Both the position numbers and the translations under genes were made by a program. The notes under the pieces were generated by a model. It did not search any database. It saw only the letters and a list, made by a program, of their open reading frames with translations, and had not been told where the DNA came from. This document shows positions 6,654-13,973 of a stretch of DNA of 32,702 nt, piece by piece (position 1 is the first letter of the stretch; every line of letters starts with the position of its first letter). Origin of the DNA: Candidatus Daviesbacteria bacterium RIFCSPHIGHO2_02_FULL_39_12 (GTDB lineage Bacteria; Patescibacteriota; Microgenomatia; Daviesbacterales; UBA10151); assembly GCA_001777055.1 (NCBI GenBank), contig MFCX01000011.1:1-32702 (forward strand), given 5' to 3'.

Positions 6654-7684
6654 TTTTCTATTCTAACACCCGGGGCGTTGACTTTAACATTAACAACTTT
6701 TCCTCCGGCCTTGGTAATGGCTTTTTTAACACCACTTACTTTATTTGCCGGAGCAATAGCTATCATACAATCACCAATACCTGCCCCGGATAGTTTAGCC
6801 CCATATGCTCCTGCTTCCCGGGCTGCATATATCATATCTGCTAATTTTTTACCCTCCACCCCTAAACTGACTAATAAACCTTGATTTAAGTCCATTAGTT
6901 CCCCTAAAGTTTGATAATCTTCTTTTAGTAAAGCTTTTTTGGCTAGATCTACAAGATAACCTATCTGGCTGTAAATATTTTCTATGACATTTGGGTATTT
7001 TTTAGCTTTCTCAGCTACCTGTTTTACTAAAGTTACAGTGTCTGCTTTGATGCCTGAATAGCCAATAATTAAAGGTAAATGCTTTAAATTTAAAGGTTTG
7101 ATGGTTTTGGAGCCGGCTTTGGAATAATATAAAGTGCCTCCATAAGTAGCTGCAGCCACATCAAATCCGGAACCTGTTCCTTGAACATCCAAAACAGTCT
7201 GAAATGAAAGTTCAAAAATTTGCCTGCAGGATAATTTTGCGTTAAAAAGTTCTGATAAAGCTTTTAAAGTACAAACAGTGGAGGCAGAAGATGAGCCAAA
7301 ACCAAAGAGTGGAGAAAAGTCTGATTTAGTGGTAATCCTGATTCCTATTATGTCATTCCCGCGCAGGCGGGAATCTATATTATTTATGGATCCCCGATTA
7401 GATTGGGGATGACGGGCAAAAAAATTATACATTGCCCTCTCTACAAACTTGGCGCCTTTGGGGATGTCGCCTTTGCCAAGTTCAGATAGAGGTTTGCTGT
7501 AGTTTGTTACTCCTGCATCTTTAGCGTTTAGTTCAAATACACTATTTTCCAGAGTTTCAGCTTTTAGAGTTAATCTTTGATCAACAGCAGTAACTAAAGA
7601 AGGCCTATTATAAACAACTGCATGTTCTCCCAAAAGCATTAACTTTCCCGGAGCTGAAACTATAATTTGTGTTAGATTTGCCAT
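6650..7684 (-). CDS. GHMP kinase, probably phosphomevalonate kinase
   Basis: One of two tandem GHMP kinases in the operon. Visible motifs: SAPGKLMLLGEHAVVY (10-25), the ATP loop FGFGSSSASTVC and GTGSGFDVAAATYGG, then KLSGAGIGDC near the C-terminus. The GSGFDVAAATYGG string resembles phosphomevalonate kinases more than mevalonate kinases, and the other GHMP gene fits mevalonate kinase better, so this one is assigned to the second phosphorylation. Residues 91-111 (RHPQSNRGSINNIDSRLRGND) are encoded by a mobile-type palindromic element inserted just before the ATP-loop domain. It overlaps mvaD by 4 nt and the mevalonate kinase gene by 13 nt. The substrate order of the two kinases is an inference. 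Confidence 0.72.
   Translation of the reverse strand: MANLTQIIVSAPGKLMLLGEHAVVYNRPSLVTAVDQRLTLKAETLENSVFELNAKDAGVTNYSKPLSELGKGDIPKGAKFVERAMYNFFARHPQSNRGSINNIDSRLRGNDIIGIRITTKSDFSPLFGFGSSSASTVCTLKALSELFNAKLSCRQIFELSFQTVLDVQGTGSGFDVAAATYGGTLYYSKAGSKTIKPLNLKHLPLIIGYSGIKADTVTLVKQVAEKAKKYPNVIENIYSQIGYLVDLAKKALLKEDYQTLGELMDLNQGLLVSLGVEGKKLADMIYAAREAGAYGAKLSGAGIGDCMIAIAPANKVSGVKKAITKAGGKVVNVKVNAPGVRIEK
7352..7413. repeat. Palindromic mini-element (GTCAT family) inside the phosphomevalonate kinase gene
   Basis: 62 bp bounded by GTCATTCCC and GGGGATGAC (imperfect terminal inverted repeats). It holds two hairpins: ATTCCCGC/GCGGGAAT with a 4-nt loop and ATCCCCGAT/ATTGGGGAT with a 3-nt loop. On the minus strand it encodes the well-known repeat peptide SRLRGND, and the reading frame stays open throughout. 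Confidence 0.82.
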
Positions 7685-8619
7685 CCTGTTTTTAATCCCG
7701 CAACTCCTAAGGCAGCGCTGAAAAATGGTAGATTAAAAGACTTAGCTATACTTTCTAACTTGTTTTTATCTTGATGATAGCAAAGTAACACTCCGGTGGC
7801 TTTGGTTTTCCCGCCGGCGCCACAGATTTTGGCAGCGCCTCCGGCATTCTCAATTTTTCTGATAATTCCTTTAACGTAATTTGAACAAACCCCCATTGCT
7901 TCTAAATTCTTTTCTCCCTTCCTAATAATCCTAATCAATTCTTTTTCATTAGATTGTGAAAGAGCAGGAAGTAATTCTCTTACTAATTTTTCCTGATCAA
8001 TGAATAGTTTTTCAAATTTTGACTTTTGATTTTTGACTTTTGAACTTACTATACCGACTATTTCAGCTGTTATCTCCTTGGGTTTGCCTGTATTAATAAG
8101 CAGGAAATTTTTGGAAAGTTTAGATGGAATAGTAAACGGTAACGGTTGAATGATTTTTAAATCAGGGGTTTCTTTTCTAAACCAAACCAGTCCTCCAAAT
8201 ACAACTGTGGAATTATCTCCTCCTGAAGGATTTCCATGAAAGACCTTTTCTGCCTCGTAAGCTAAGTTGTTGACTAAATTTAGGTCCCACTGGATCTTTA
8301 AAAAGATGAGCAAAGCTGCAATATAGGCAGCTGAGACTGCTGCAGAGGAGCCTAAACCCGAGCCAATGGGGATTTGAGAAGAAATAGACAATTGATAAGA
8401 AGGGATTTTTTTAATTTTAAAGTGCTTTTTGATAATAGGTTCGATGATTTTATCTAGTCCGTCATTGCGAGCAACCCCCTCGGCTGCGCTCGGAATGACA
8501 GTAACCGTCACTCTTAAACCAACGGCAGCAAGTATTGCCGGTTTGCCATAAACCACGCTATGCTCGCCAAGTAAATGTACTTTGCCTGGGGCAGAAACAA
8601 TAATAGGAGAGTTTTTCAT
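7672..8619 (-). CDS. mvk: Mevalonate kinase
   Basis: Phosphorylates mevalonate at O5 using ATP. The 315-aa GHMP kinase shows SAPGKVHLLGEHSVVYGKP (9-27), PIGSGLGSSAAVSAAY as the ATP loop and FHGNPSGGDNSTVVFGG, the mevalonate-kinase signature with the catalytic Asp. The C-terminus has KICGAGGKTKATG. Residues 41-53 (VIPSAAEGVARND) correspond exactly to a 39-bp inserted palindromic element, and residues about 192-201 to a short direct repeat. It starts 18 nt after the DUF35 gene and overlaps the next kinase by 13 nt. Confidence 0.88.
   Translation of the reverse strand: MKNSPIIVSAPGKVHLLGEHSVVYGKPAILAAVGLRVTVTVIPSAAEGVARNDGLDKIIEPIIKKHFKIKKIPSYQLSISSQIPIGSGLGSSAAVSAAYIAALLIFLKIQWDLNLVNNLAYEAEKVFHGNPSGGDNSTVVFGGLVWFRKETPDLKIIQPLPFTIPSKLSKNFLLINTGKPKEITAEIVGIVSSKVKNQKSKFEKLFIDQEKLVRELLPALSQSNEKELIRIIRKGEKNLEAMGVCSNYVKGIIRKIENAGGAAKICGAGGKTKATGVLLCYHQDKNKLESIAKSFNLPFFSAALGVAGLKTGWQI
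8017..8046 (-). repeat. Short direct repeat inside mvk
   Basis: TTTTGACTTTTGA occurs twice in near-tandem (TTTTGACTTTTGAT then TTTTGACTTTTGAA). On the coding strand it yields the Lys/Ser-rich KVKNQKSKF. Confidence 0.65.
8461..8499. repeat. 39-bp palindromic mini-element (GTCAT family) inside mvk
   Basis: Ends GTCATTGCGAG and CTCGGAATGAC form terminal inverted repeats matching at 10 of 11 positions. The length is exactly 13 codons and the inserted peptide is VIPSAAEGVARND, a sequence typical of such repeats. Confidence 0.85.
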
Positions 8620-8637
8620 GTTTTCAATCCACCTCAG

Positions 8638-8937
8638 CTATATTGATTTAACTTTAACTCCGTATTCTATCACATCTTCACTTCTGGCTTTACCGATTTT
8701 TCTGATCACCACTTGTACTTTCTGATTCGGTTTTAGATCCTTTTCATCGCAGTCTACAATTTGCACAGGTAATTTTTCTCCCTCAGTGAGTTGAACGATT
8801 CCCACCAAATAGGGGACTTGGTTTTCAAATCCCTGGGGGGCGACCAGGATTTTAGTCCACACTAAAAGCTTACCTATTTTATTTAGGTAATTATGCAAAG
8901 TCTTATGTTGTCTCCAAATTTGTACAGGACTATTCAT
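8638..8937 (-). CDS. DUF35 OB-fold protein (thiolase/HMG-CoA synthase partner)
   Basis: A 99-aa protein of the DUF35 / acyl-CoA-associated OB-fold family. In methanogenic archaea such a protein scaffolds the acetoacetyl-CoA thiolase-HMG-CoA synthase complex and lets acetoacetyl-CoA pass between them. Seen here: VAPQGFENQVPYLVGIVQLTEG and KVQVVIRKIG, which fit the OB-fold strands. The usual N-terminal zinc ribbon with two CxxC pairs is absent; that part reads HKTLHNYLNKIGKLLVWTK with no cysteine, so the protein is about 30 aa shorter than many homologues. It overlaps the thiolase stop by 4 nt, and HMG-CoA synthase lies just before the thiolase, so the three genes match the archaeal set. Confidence 0.82.
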   Translation of the reverse strand: MNSPVQIWRQHKTLHNYLNKIGKLLVWTKILVAPQGFENQVPYLVGIVQLTEGEKLPVQIVDCDEKDLKPNQKVQVVIRKIGKARSEDVIEYGVKVKSI

Positions 8938-10103
8938 GTTTGCAACACATGTACTACTACTGTAGCTCCGCTGCCTCCAACATTATGCGTTAAGCCTATC
9001 TTAGCGTCTTTAACTTGTCTTTTCCCTGCGCTGCCTCTTAATTGTTGAGTGATCTCAATAATTTGTTTTAAGCCGGTGGCAGCCACAGGGTGGCCGCAAG
9101 CTTTTAATCCACCCGATGTATTAATTGGTAATCTGCCACCTAGTTTGGTAGTGCCCTGAACAATAAATTTTCCCCCCTCACCTTTTTCACAAAAACCCAG
9201 ATCTTCCATGGCCAAAATTTCTGCAATAGTAAAACAATCATGTACTTCCGCAATATCAATGTCTGCAATTTCTATCCCGGCTTGTTTTACAGCCATCTTG
9301 GCAGCTTGTTTGGTAGCAGGAATTTCTACCAAAGATTCTCTTTCAGCCAGCCCAACAGTGTCTGTGGCAACTGCTGAACCGGTGATATAAACATCGCCGG
9401 CAGTCCACCTCGAAGGAGTCAAAGCCCGCCTTCGAGGTGTATTTTCTGATGACAATATTACAGCTCCGGCGCCGTCAGTAATAGGAGAGGCATCAAAAAG
9501 AGTAAAAGGCATACAAATTTCGGGTGAATTTAAAGCTTTTTCTTCGGTGATTTCAAAAGGGAATTGGGCTTTTTCATTTAAAGAAGCATGGTAATGATTT
9601 TTTACAGAAACAGCGGCCAGGTGATTGCGCGTTGTGCCAAACTTTTGCATATGAGTTTTGGCCATTAAGGCATAAAGACCCGGGAAAGTTAAACCTGCTT
9701 TTCTTTCCGCTTCCGAACCCGCACCCATTAAGGCAGAAGTGATTTCGGAAATTGTCACATCTGTCATCTTCTCTGCTCCTACAACTAAGACATTTTTGTA
9801 GGTTCCGGCCAGTAGAGACTGGATAGCCAAATGTACAGCCAAGCCTCCTGAGGCGCAAGCCCCTTCAACCCTAAAGGAGGCACCCTTTATGTTAAACAGT
9901 GAAGCAATAGCAGCTCCCAAAAGATCTTGGTTGGCTAATTTGCCATGGATCATATTAGCAACAAATACTGCCTCAATGTTTTTGGCAGACAGATTTGCAT
10001 CTTGAATGGCTTCTGTGGCTGCTTGCAAAGATAAATCAAACAAAGATTTATCCCACAGTTCCCCAAACTTTGTTAAACCTACGCCTTTGACTAGTATCTT
10101 CAT
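8934..10103 (-). CDS. Archaeal-type acetyl-CoA C-acetyltransferase (thiolase)
   Basis: Condenses two acetyl-CoA to acetoacetyl-CoA, the first step of the mevalonate route. A 389-aa thiolase-fold protein with the nucleophile in EGACASGG (Cys83), then EVHDCFTIAE, GHPVAATG and THNVGGSG for the His and second Cys regions. The sequence is closer in style to SCP2/archaeal thiolases than to bacterial PhaA-type enzymes. Residues 222-233 (TPRRRALTPSRW) come from a perfect-stem hairpin inserted between ILSSEN and GDVYITGSA, in a place where homologues have a short loop. It sits between HMG-CoA synthase and DUF35, as in archaea. Confidence 0.88.
   Translation of the reverse strand: MKILVKGVGLTKFGELWDKSLFDLSLQAATEAIQDANLSAKNIEAVFVANMIHGKLANQDLLGAAIASLFNIKGASFRVEGACASGGLAVHLAIQSLLAGTYKNVLVVGAEKMTDVTISEITSALMGAGSEAERKAGLTFPGLYALMAKTHMQKFGTTRNHLAAVSVKNHYHASLNEKAQFPFEITEEKALNSPEICMPFTLFDASPITDGAGAVILSSENTPRRRALTPSRWTAGDVYITGSAVATDTVGLAERESLVEIPATKQAAKMAVKQAGIEIADIDIAEVHDCFTIAEILAMEDLGFCEKGEGGKFIVQGTTKLGGRLPINTSGGLKACGHPVAATGLKQIIEITQQLRGSAGKRQVKDAKIGLTHNVGGSGATVVVHVLQT
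9406..9439. repeat. Hairpin element inside the thiolase gene
   Basis: An 11-bp perfect stem (CACCTCGAAGG / CCTTCGAGGTG) encloses a 12-nt loop. On the coding strand it gives TPRRRALTPSRW, a peptide that looks like translated repeat DNA rather than conserved protein. Confidence 0.8.
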
Positions 10104-10129
10104 AATTAGTGACTAGAGTCTAGCCTCCT

Positions 10130-11173
10130 TCATATCCTGTATTTAGTTAATATATTCTTGGCTATTAATGAATAGTCTATATAAGCTTTATCCTTAATTT
10201 GTTTAGCTACAGTATTTTTATTTAAGGCTTGGTGGGCTTTAATCTTTTCTGTCACCTCAAATGCAAAAGCATCAGAGCCTGCTCCGGATCCATAAGAGCA
10301 CATAAAAATTTTATCTCCTGCCCGGGCAATATCTAAAGTTGCACAAAGTCCTACCATGGACGAGGCAGAATAAGGATTACCAATCTGTTCCACCACAAAG
10401 CCGGGGGCAATCTGAGCAGGGGTAAAACCCAATCTCTTGGCAGCTTCTTTGGGAAATTTGGCATTAGGCATATGAAAGATGGCCCAGTCAAAATCTGCAG
10501 CTTTCATTTTAGTTTTTTTAAGCAGTAACTCTGAGGCGCCTGACACATGTGCGAAGTAAGAGGGCGCGCCGGTAAACCTGCCGGCATGGGCAGGAAACTT
10601 CTCCGTGTCTTTTCGCCAAAAGTCAGGAGTATCAGAGGAAAAGGAAGTAAAATCTAAGATATGACAAATAGTGTTTTCTTTGCCCAAAACTAAAGCAGCT
10701 GCAGCTGAACCTGCTGTATATTCCAAAACATCAGAAGGTTTGGATTGGGCAACATCAGAACCAATAGCCAAGGCATATTTGCCATTTTTTCCTACCAGTC
10801 CGGATAAAAGTTGAATACCTGCTGTACCGGCTTTGCAGGCAAATTCTAAATCTGCAGCCAGTAGCTCTTCGGGTAAGCCTAAGATACCTGCTACTATAGT
10901 AGCGGATGGTTTAACAGCATAAGGATGGGATTCCGATCCAATGGTGATCGAGCCAATTTTTAAGGGATCAATTTGGCCGTTACCTAAAGCATTTAATGCG
11001 GCTTCAACTGCCAAAGTGACAGCATCTTCGTCAATTGAGGCAATAGCTTTTTCAAAAACACCTAAAGATTTTTCTACTTCATCAGTCTGTTTGCCCCAAG
11101 CAGAAGCAATCCGGGAGGGTTTAATTCTATATTTTGGTATGTATACGCCGTATGAAATGATACCTATATTGAT
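10130..11173 (-). CDS. Archaeal-type hydroxymethylglutaryl-CoA synthase, non-canonical start
   Basis: Condenses acetoacetyl-CoA with acetyl-CoA to HMG-CoA. The catalytic Cys lies in EFACKAGTAG (about residue 113), with HMPNAKFPKEAAKRLG and QIGNPYSASSMVGL downstream. An in-frame TTG at 11014 would cut off 53 residues, but the conserved archaeal N-terminus (GIISYGVYIPKYRIK, then FEKAIASIDEDA) is encoded without interruption upstream. No ATG, GTG or TTG exists between it and the in-frame TAA at 11179-11177. The start is therefore placed at the ATC at 11173, seven nt after AGGGAG, giving 347 aa, the family length; an ATA at 11167 overlapping the HMGR stop is the alternative. It follows HMGR directly. 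Confidence 0.82.
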   Translation of the reverse strand: MNIGIISYGVYIPKYRIKPSRIASAWGKQTDEVEKSLGVFEKAIASIDEDAVTLAVEAALNALGNGQIDPLKIGSITIGSESHPYAVKPSATIVAGILGLPEELLAADLEFACKAGTAGIQLLSGLVGKNGKYALAIGSDVAQSKPSDVLEYTAGSAAAALVLGKENTICHILDFTSFSSDTPDFWRKDTEKFPAHAGRFTGAPSYFAHVSGASELLLKKTKMKAADFDWAIFHMPNAKFPKEAAKRLGFTPAQIAPGFVVEQIGNPYSASSMVGLCATLDIARAGDKIFMCSYGSGAGSDAFAFEVTEKIKAHQALNKNTVAKQIKDKAYIDYSLIAKNILTKYRI

Positions 11174-12339
11174 TTTTTATCTCCCTTTCCCCTTCCTAAT
11201 TTCTGGTGTGCTTTTGCTAATGTTCCTTCTGCTAAAGAGGCTATCAATGATAATTCTACAGCCAGTATAGCAGATCCCACAATTTGGGCGTATTTTATAC
11301 TGTCTCCTGGTCCCTTTAAACTCATTAGCTTAAGCGCTTCTTGTTGGCCGGGTAAATGAATCCCTCCGCCGACAGTTCCACACATAAGATCTGGTAGGAA
11401 AACAGAAAAATATAAGTCTCCATTTGGTAAAACCTCGGCTGTAGTAACACCTAAACTTCCCTCGCTAACTTGAGCTAGATCCTGTCCTGTAGCTGCAAAT
11501 ATCGCTGCTACCACATTTGCATAGTGTGCGTTAAAACCTAAAGATCCGGCCATGGCTGAACCAATTTGAATTTTGCGATAAACTACCTCAGCTATTGCCT
11601 CCGGTGTTGTTTTTAAGATTTCTTTCACAAGTTTTCCTTTTAAGATAATTTCTGCCCAAACTTTTTTGCCCCTTCCCAAAATAAAATTTAACCAGGCAGG
11701 TTTTTTATCAATATCATAATTTCCGGCAACCGCAACGCACTTGATTTTAAATTGTTTTTCCAAGAGGAAGGCTACATTTGTATTAGCTATTGTGACCATG
11801 TTTAAACCCATGGCGTCTTGACTGTCATAACAAAATCTTAAAAAAAGATTTTTGCCAACTAAAGATGAATCAATTTTCAGTAGTTTTAAATGGGACGATT
11901 CTCCCTGAGCAACTTTGGCAATTAATTTAAAATTGTTTTCCAGCCACTTGATAATCTGTCGGGATTGTCTGATGCCTGAGGTAACAAAAACAGAACCTCT
12001 GGTAGCTCCAACTGTTTCTACTTCAACATAAGCTCCGCCGCTTTCAGAAATTGCTTTACAGCCCCTTGAAGCAGATGCCACCAAGGCTCCCTCAGTTGTA
12101 GCCAAAGGAATGTAATAACTTTTCACTTTGCACTTTTCACTTTGCACTTTTATCGGTCCGGCAACTCCTAAAGGGATTTGGGTGGCGCCAATCAGGTTTT
12201 CGATGTTTCGTCCTTTGACCTGCTCTTCTGTAAAACTAAATTGACTAATATTATCTAAGTGAATATTAAGCTGTTTTTCTAAAAACTGCCGCCTCTTTTG
12301 GGCAGAGTTAAAGTCGCGCAAGGATATTTGCTTTTTCAT
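11164..12339 (-). CDS. HMG-CoA reductase, class I
   Basis: Reduces HMG-CoA to mevalonate with two NADPH, the committed step. The 391-aa soluble form lacks a membrane anchor, as in archaea. Motifs: ENLIGATQIPLGVAGP (47-62), ATTEG with catalytic Glu83, SQDAMGLNM, DKKPAW with the catalytic Lys (about 212), GQDLAQ with the catalytic Asp, GTVGGGIHLPGQ and the C-terminal His378 in AKAHQKLGRG. Residues about 63-73 (IKVQSEKCKVK) come from a tandem 14-nt repeat in a loop where homologues have a shorter turn. It is the first gene of the mevalonate operon, divergent from the prenyltransferase genes. Confidence 0.93.
   Translation of the reverse strand: MKKQISLRDFNSAQKRRQFLEKQLNIHLDNISQFSFTEEQVKGRNIENLIGATQIPLGVAGPIKVQSEKCKVKSYYIPLATTEGALVASASRGCKAISESGGAYVEVETVGATRGSVFVTSGIRQSRQIIKWLENNFKLIAKVAQGESSHLKLLKIDSSLVGKNLFLRFCYDSQDAMGLNMVTIANTNVAFLLEKQFKIKCVAVAGNYDIDKKPAWLNFILGRGKKVWAEIILKGKLVKEILKTTPEAIAEVVYRKIQIGSAMAGSLGFNAHYANVVAAIFAATGQDLAQVSEGSLGVTTAEVLPNGDLYFSVFLPDLMCGTVGGGIHLPGQQEALKLMSLKGPGDSIKYAQIVGSAILAVELSLIASLAEGTLAKAHQKLGRGKGDKKSI
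12119..12152 (-). repeat. 14-nt tandem repeat inside the HMG-CoA reductase gene
   Basis: TTTTCACTTTGCAC occurs twice in tandem, followed by a partial third copy. It encodes the Lys-rich KVQSEKCKVK in frame. Confidence 0.8.
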
Positions 12340-12348
12340 GCGCTGTCC

Positions 12349-12378
12349 ATTCTATCACGCAGTCTGCCTATCCCGCAA
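12349..12378 (-). promoter_or_regulatory. Candidate promoter of the mevalonate operon
   Basis: Read on the minus strand: TTGCGG, 18 nt, TAGAAT, then 9 nt to the ATG of HMG-CoA reductase. The -35 matches the consensus at only three positions. The spacing again suggests a leaderless or very short-leader mRNA. Confidence 0.4.
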
Positions 12379-12418
12379 AAAAGCTGCAGATAAATGCAGA
12401 ATATGGTAAATTATGCCA

Positions 12419-13237
12419 ATGGAGTTTAGCAACTACCTGAAGCATTCAGCAAAGAGTTTAGAAAAAGAAATACAAAAGATTCTAAATCTTTGGTTTCAGG
12501 AAGCACAGAAGATAGATAAAAGCTTAATACCCCCGACAAGGGCCTTTATAGAAGCTTGTAAAGGCGGAAAAAAAATCAGAGGTACTTTAATCAAGTTGGG
12601 GTATGAATTGGTCAGGCGCCCCAAGGGGGCGGAGAGCGGGGAAATACTAAGGGTTGGAGCTGCTTATGAGATTTTTCATACTGCCATATTGGTTCATGAT
12701 GATATTATTGATGAAAGTCCTACCAGACGGGATCAAAAGTCTTTATATAAGAGCGTAGGAATGCCTCAAGCCATCACCTTGGCAGATTCAGCCTTCTTTT
12801 TGGCAACAAAAATTATATCTGAGAGTAAATTTGACATCAAAATCAAACATAAAGCCTTAAATCTTTTTTTAAAAACAATGATTGATACTACCACCGGACA
12901 AATGCTTGATATCACCGGCAATCACAAAGAGATAACCGACAAGTTTAAAACAGCAAGATATACTATATCCGGCCCGCTAAGAATTGGAGCTATCCTGGGA
13001 GGAGCAAATGATAAGCTGTTGGGGTTACTTGAGAGATTGGGAGATGATTTAGGGCTTGTATACCAAATAAGAGACGACATCTTAGACGGGGAAGCAAAGT
13101 CGGTTAAAAAGGCAAAGATTCAAGTTTTAAAATATAGGGCTAAAGCCGGAAAGTTGATACCTGAGATTGCCAAGGATGATAGAATGGTTAACTTACTGGA
13201 GGAAATGACTAGTTACTTAGTCCAAAGAACTAAGTAA
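12419..13237 (+). CDS. Polyprenyl diphosphate synthase (trans-isoprenyl)
   Basis: Chain-elongating prenyltransferase that adds IPP to allylic diphosphates to give FPP, GGPP or longer. The first Asp-rich motif is in ILVHDDIIDESPTRRD and the second in YQIRDDILDGE, with TTGQMLDITG between. At about 272 aa it is shorter than the usual 300-330 aa. An ATG at 12413 would add two residues; the 12419 ATG lies 6 nt after a TAAATT -10-like box, the spacing seen for other genes here, and is preferred. A GC-rich mini-hairpin (GCCCC/GGGGGC) encodes the RRPKGAESGE segment. It is followed by uppS 31 nt later. Confidence 0.85.
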   Translation: MEFSNYLKHSAKSLEKEIQKILNLWFQEAQKIDKSLIPPTRAFIEACKGGKKIRGTLIKLGYELVRRPKGAESGEILRVGAAYEIFHTAILVHDDIIDESPTRRDQKSLYKSVGMPQAITLADSAFFLATKIISESKFDIKIKHKALNLFLKTMIDTTTGQMLDITGNHKEITDKFKTARYTISGPLRIGAILGGANDKLLGLLERLGDDLGLVYQIRDDILDGEAKSVKKAKIQVLKYRAKAGKLIPEIAKDDRMVNLLEEMTSYLVQRTK

Positions 13238-13268
13238 TCTCAAAACTCAAAAGTTTTTAGTTATCACT

Positions 13269-13973
13269 ATGCCAAAATCTGATAAAGAAAACATCCCTTC
13301 CCATATCGCCATTATTATGGACGGTAATAGAAGATGGGCAAGGTTTCATGATTTGCCTGATATCAAAGGGCATGAAAAGGGAGCTGAAACATTGGAAAAA
13401 GTCGTTGAGGCAGCGGAAAAGTTAGGCGTCAAAACAGTCACTGTTTACGCTTTGTCTACTGAAAACATACAGGAGAGGGCAAAAAGGGAAGTACTGGGAT
13501 TGTTCAATCTAATTAGAAAAGGTTATACAAGCAAACTAAAAAAGATGATACAAAAAGGAGTAAGCGTTACTATTTTGGGAGAGATAGAAGGTCTCCCCTT
13601 AACTGTCAAAAAGATCGTCAATCAGATTAAAAAAACTTATATTAAAAACGAATCAATTAAATTAAATATTGCTTTAAACTATGGCGGCAAGAAAGAACTG
13701 GTTAAAGCGCTAAAAGAGATTGTCAAAACCGGGATAGATATAAAAAGGATAAATGAGCAATTGATAGAAAAACATTTGTACACGAATGGCCAGCCTGATC
13801 CGGAGCTTTTGATCAGAACAGGGGGCAGGTCCCGGTTGTCAAATTTCCTGCTTTGGCAGACAGCCTATTCAGAGTTTTATTTTACTACAGTCCTTTGGCC
13901 GGATTTTGATAAAAAGGAACTTAAAAAAGCAATTGACTGGTATCAGGCCCAAAAGCGTAATTTCGGTAAGTAG
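13269..13973 (+). CDS. uppS: Undecaprenyl (cis-prenyl) diphosphate synthase
   Basis: Cis-prenyltransferase making the lipid carrier for cell-wall glycans. The 234-aa protein has the family's five conserved regions: IAIIMDGNRRWAR (catalytic Asp in MDGNRRWA), GHEKGAE, VTVYALSTENIQR-like ALSTENIQERAK, LNIALNYGGKKE and LLIRTGGRSRLSNFLLW with YSEFYFTTVLWPDF. Together with the upstream prenyl synthase and the divergent mevalonate operon it completes a route from acetyl-CoA to undecaprenyl diphosphate. It abuts the convergent beta-helix-like gene with no space for a separate terminator. Confidence 0.94.
   Translation: MPKSDKENIPSHIAIIMDGNRRWARFHDLPDIKGHEKGAETLEKVVEAAEKLGVKTVTVYALSTENIQERAKREVLGLFNLIRKGYTSKLKKMIQKGVSVTILGEIEGLPLTVKKIVNQIKKTYIKNESIKLNIALNYGGKKELVKALKEIVKTGIDIKRINEQLIEKHLYTNGQPDPELLIRTGGRSRLSNFLLWQTAYSEFYFTTVLWPDFDKKELKKAIDWYQAQKRNFGK

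Noticed and set aside
10130..11014. HMG-CoA synthase starting at the TTG at 11014
   Set aside because: It would remove the conserved N-terminal strand and the GVYIPKYRI region that are encoded upstream without a stop.
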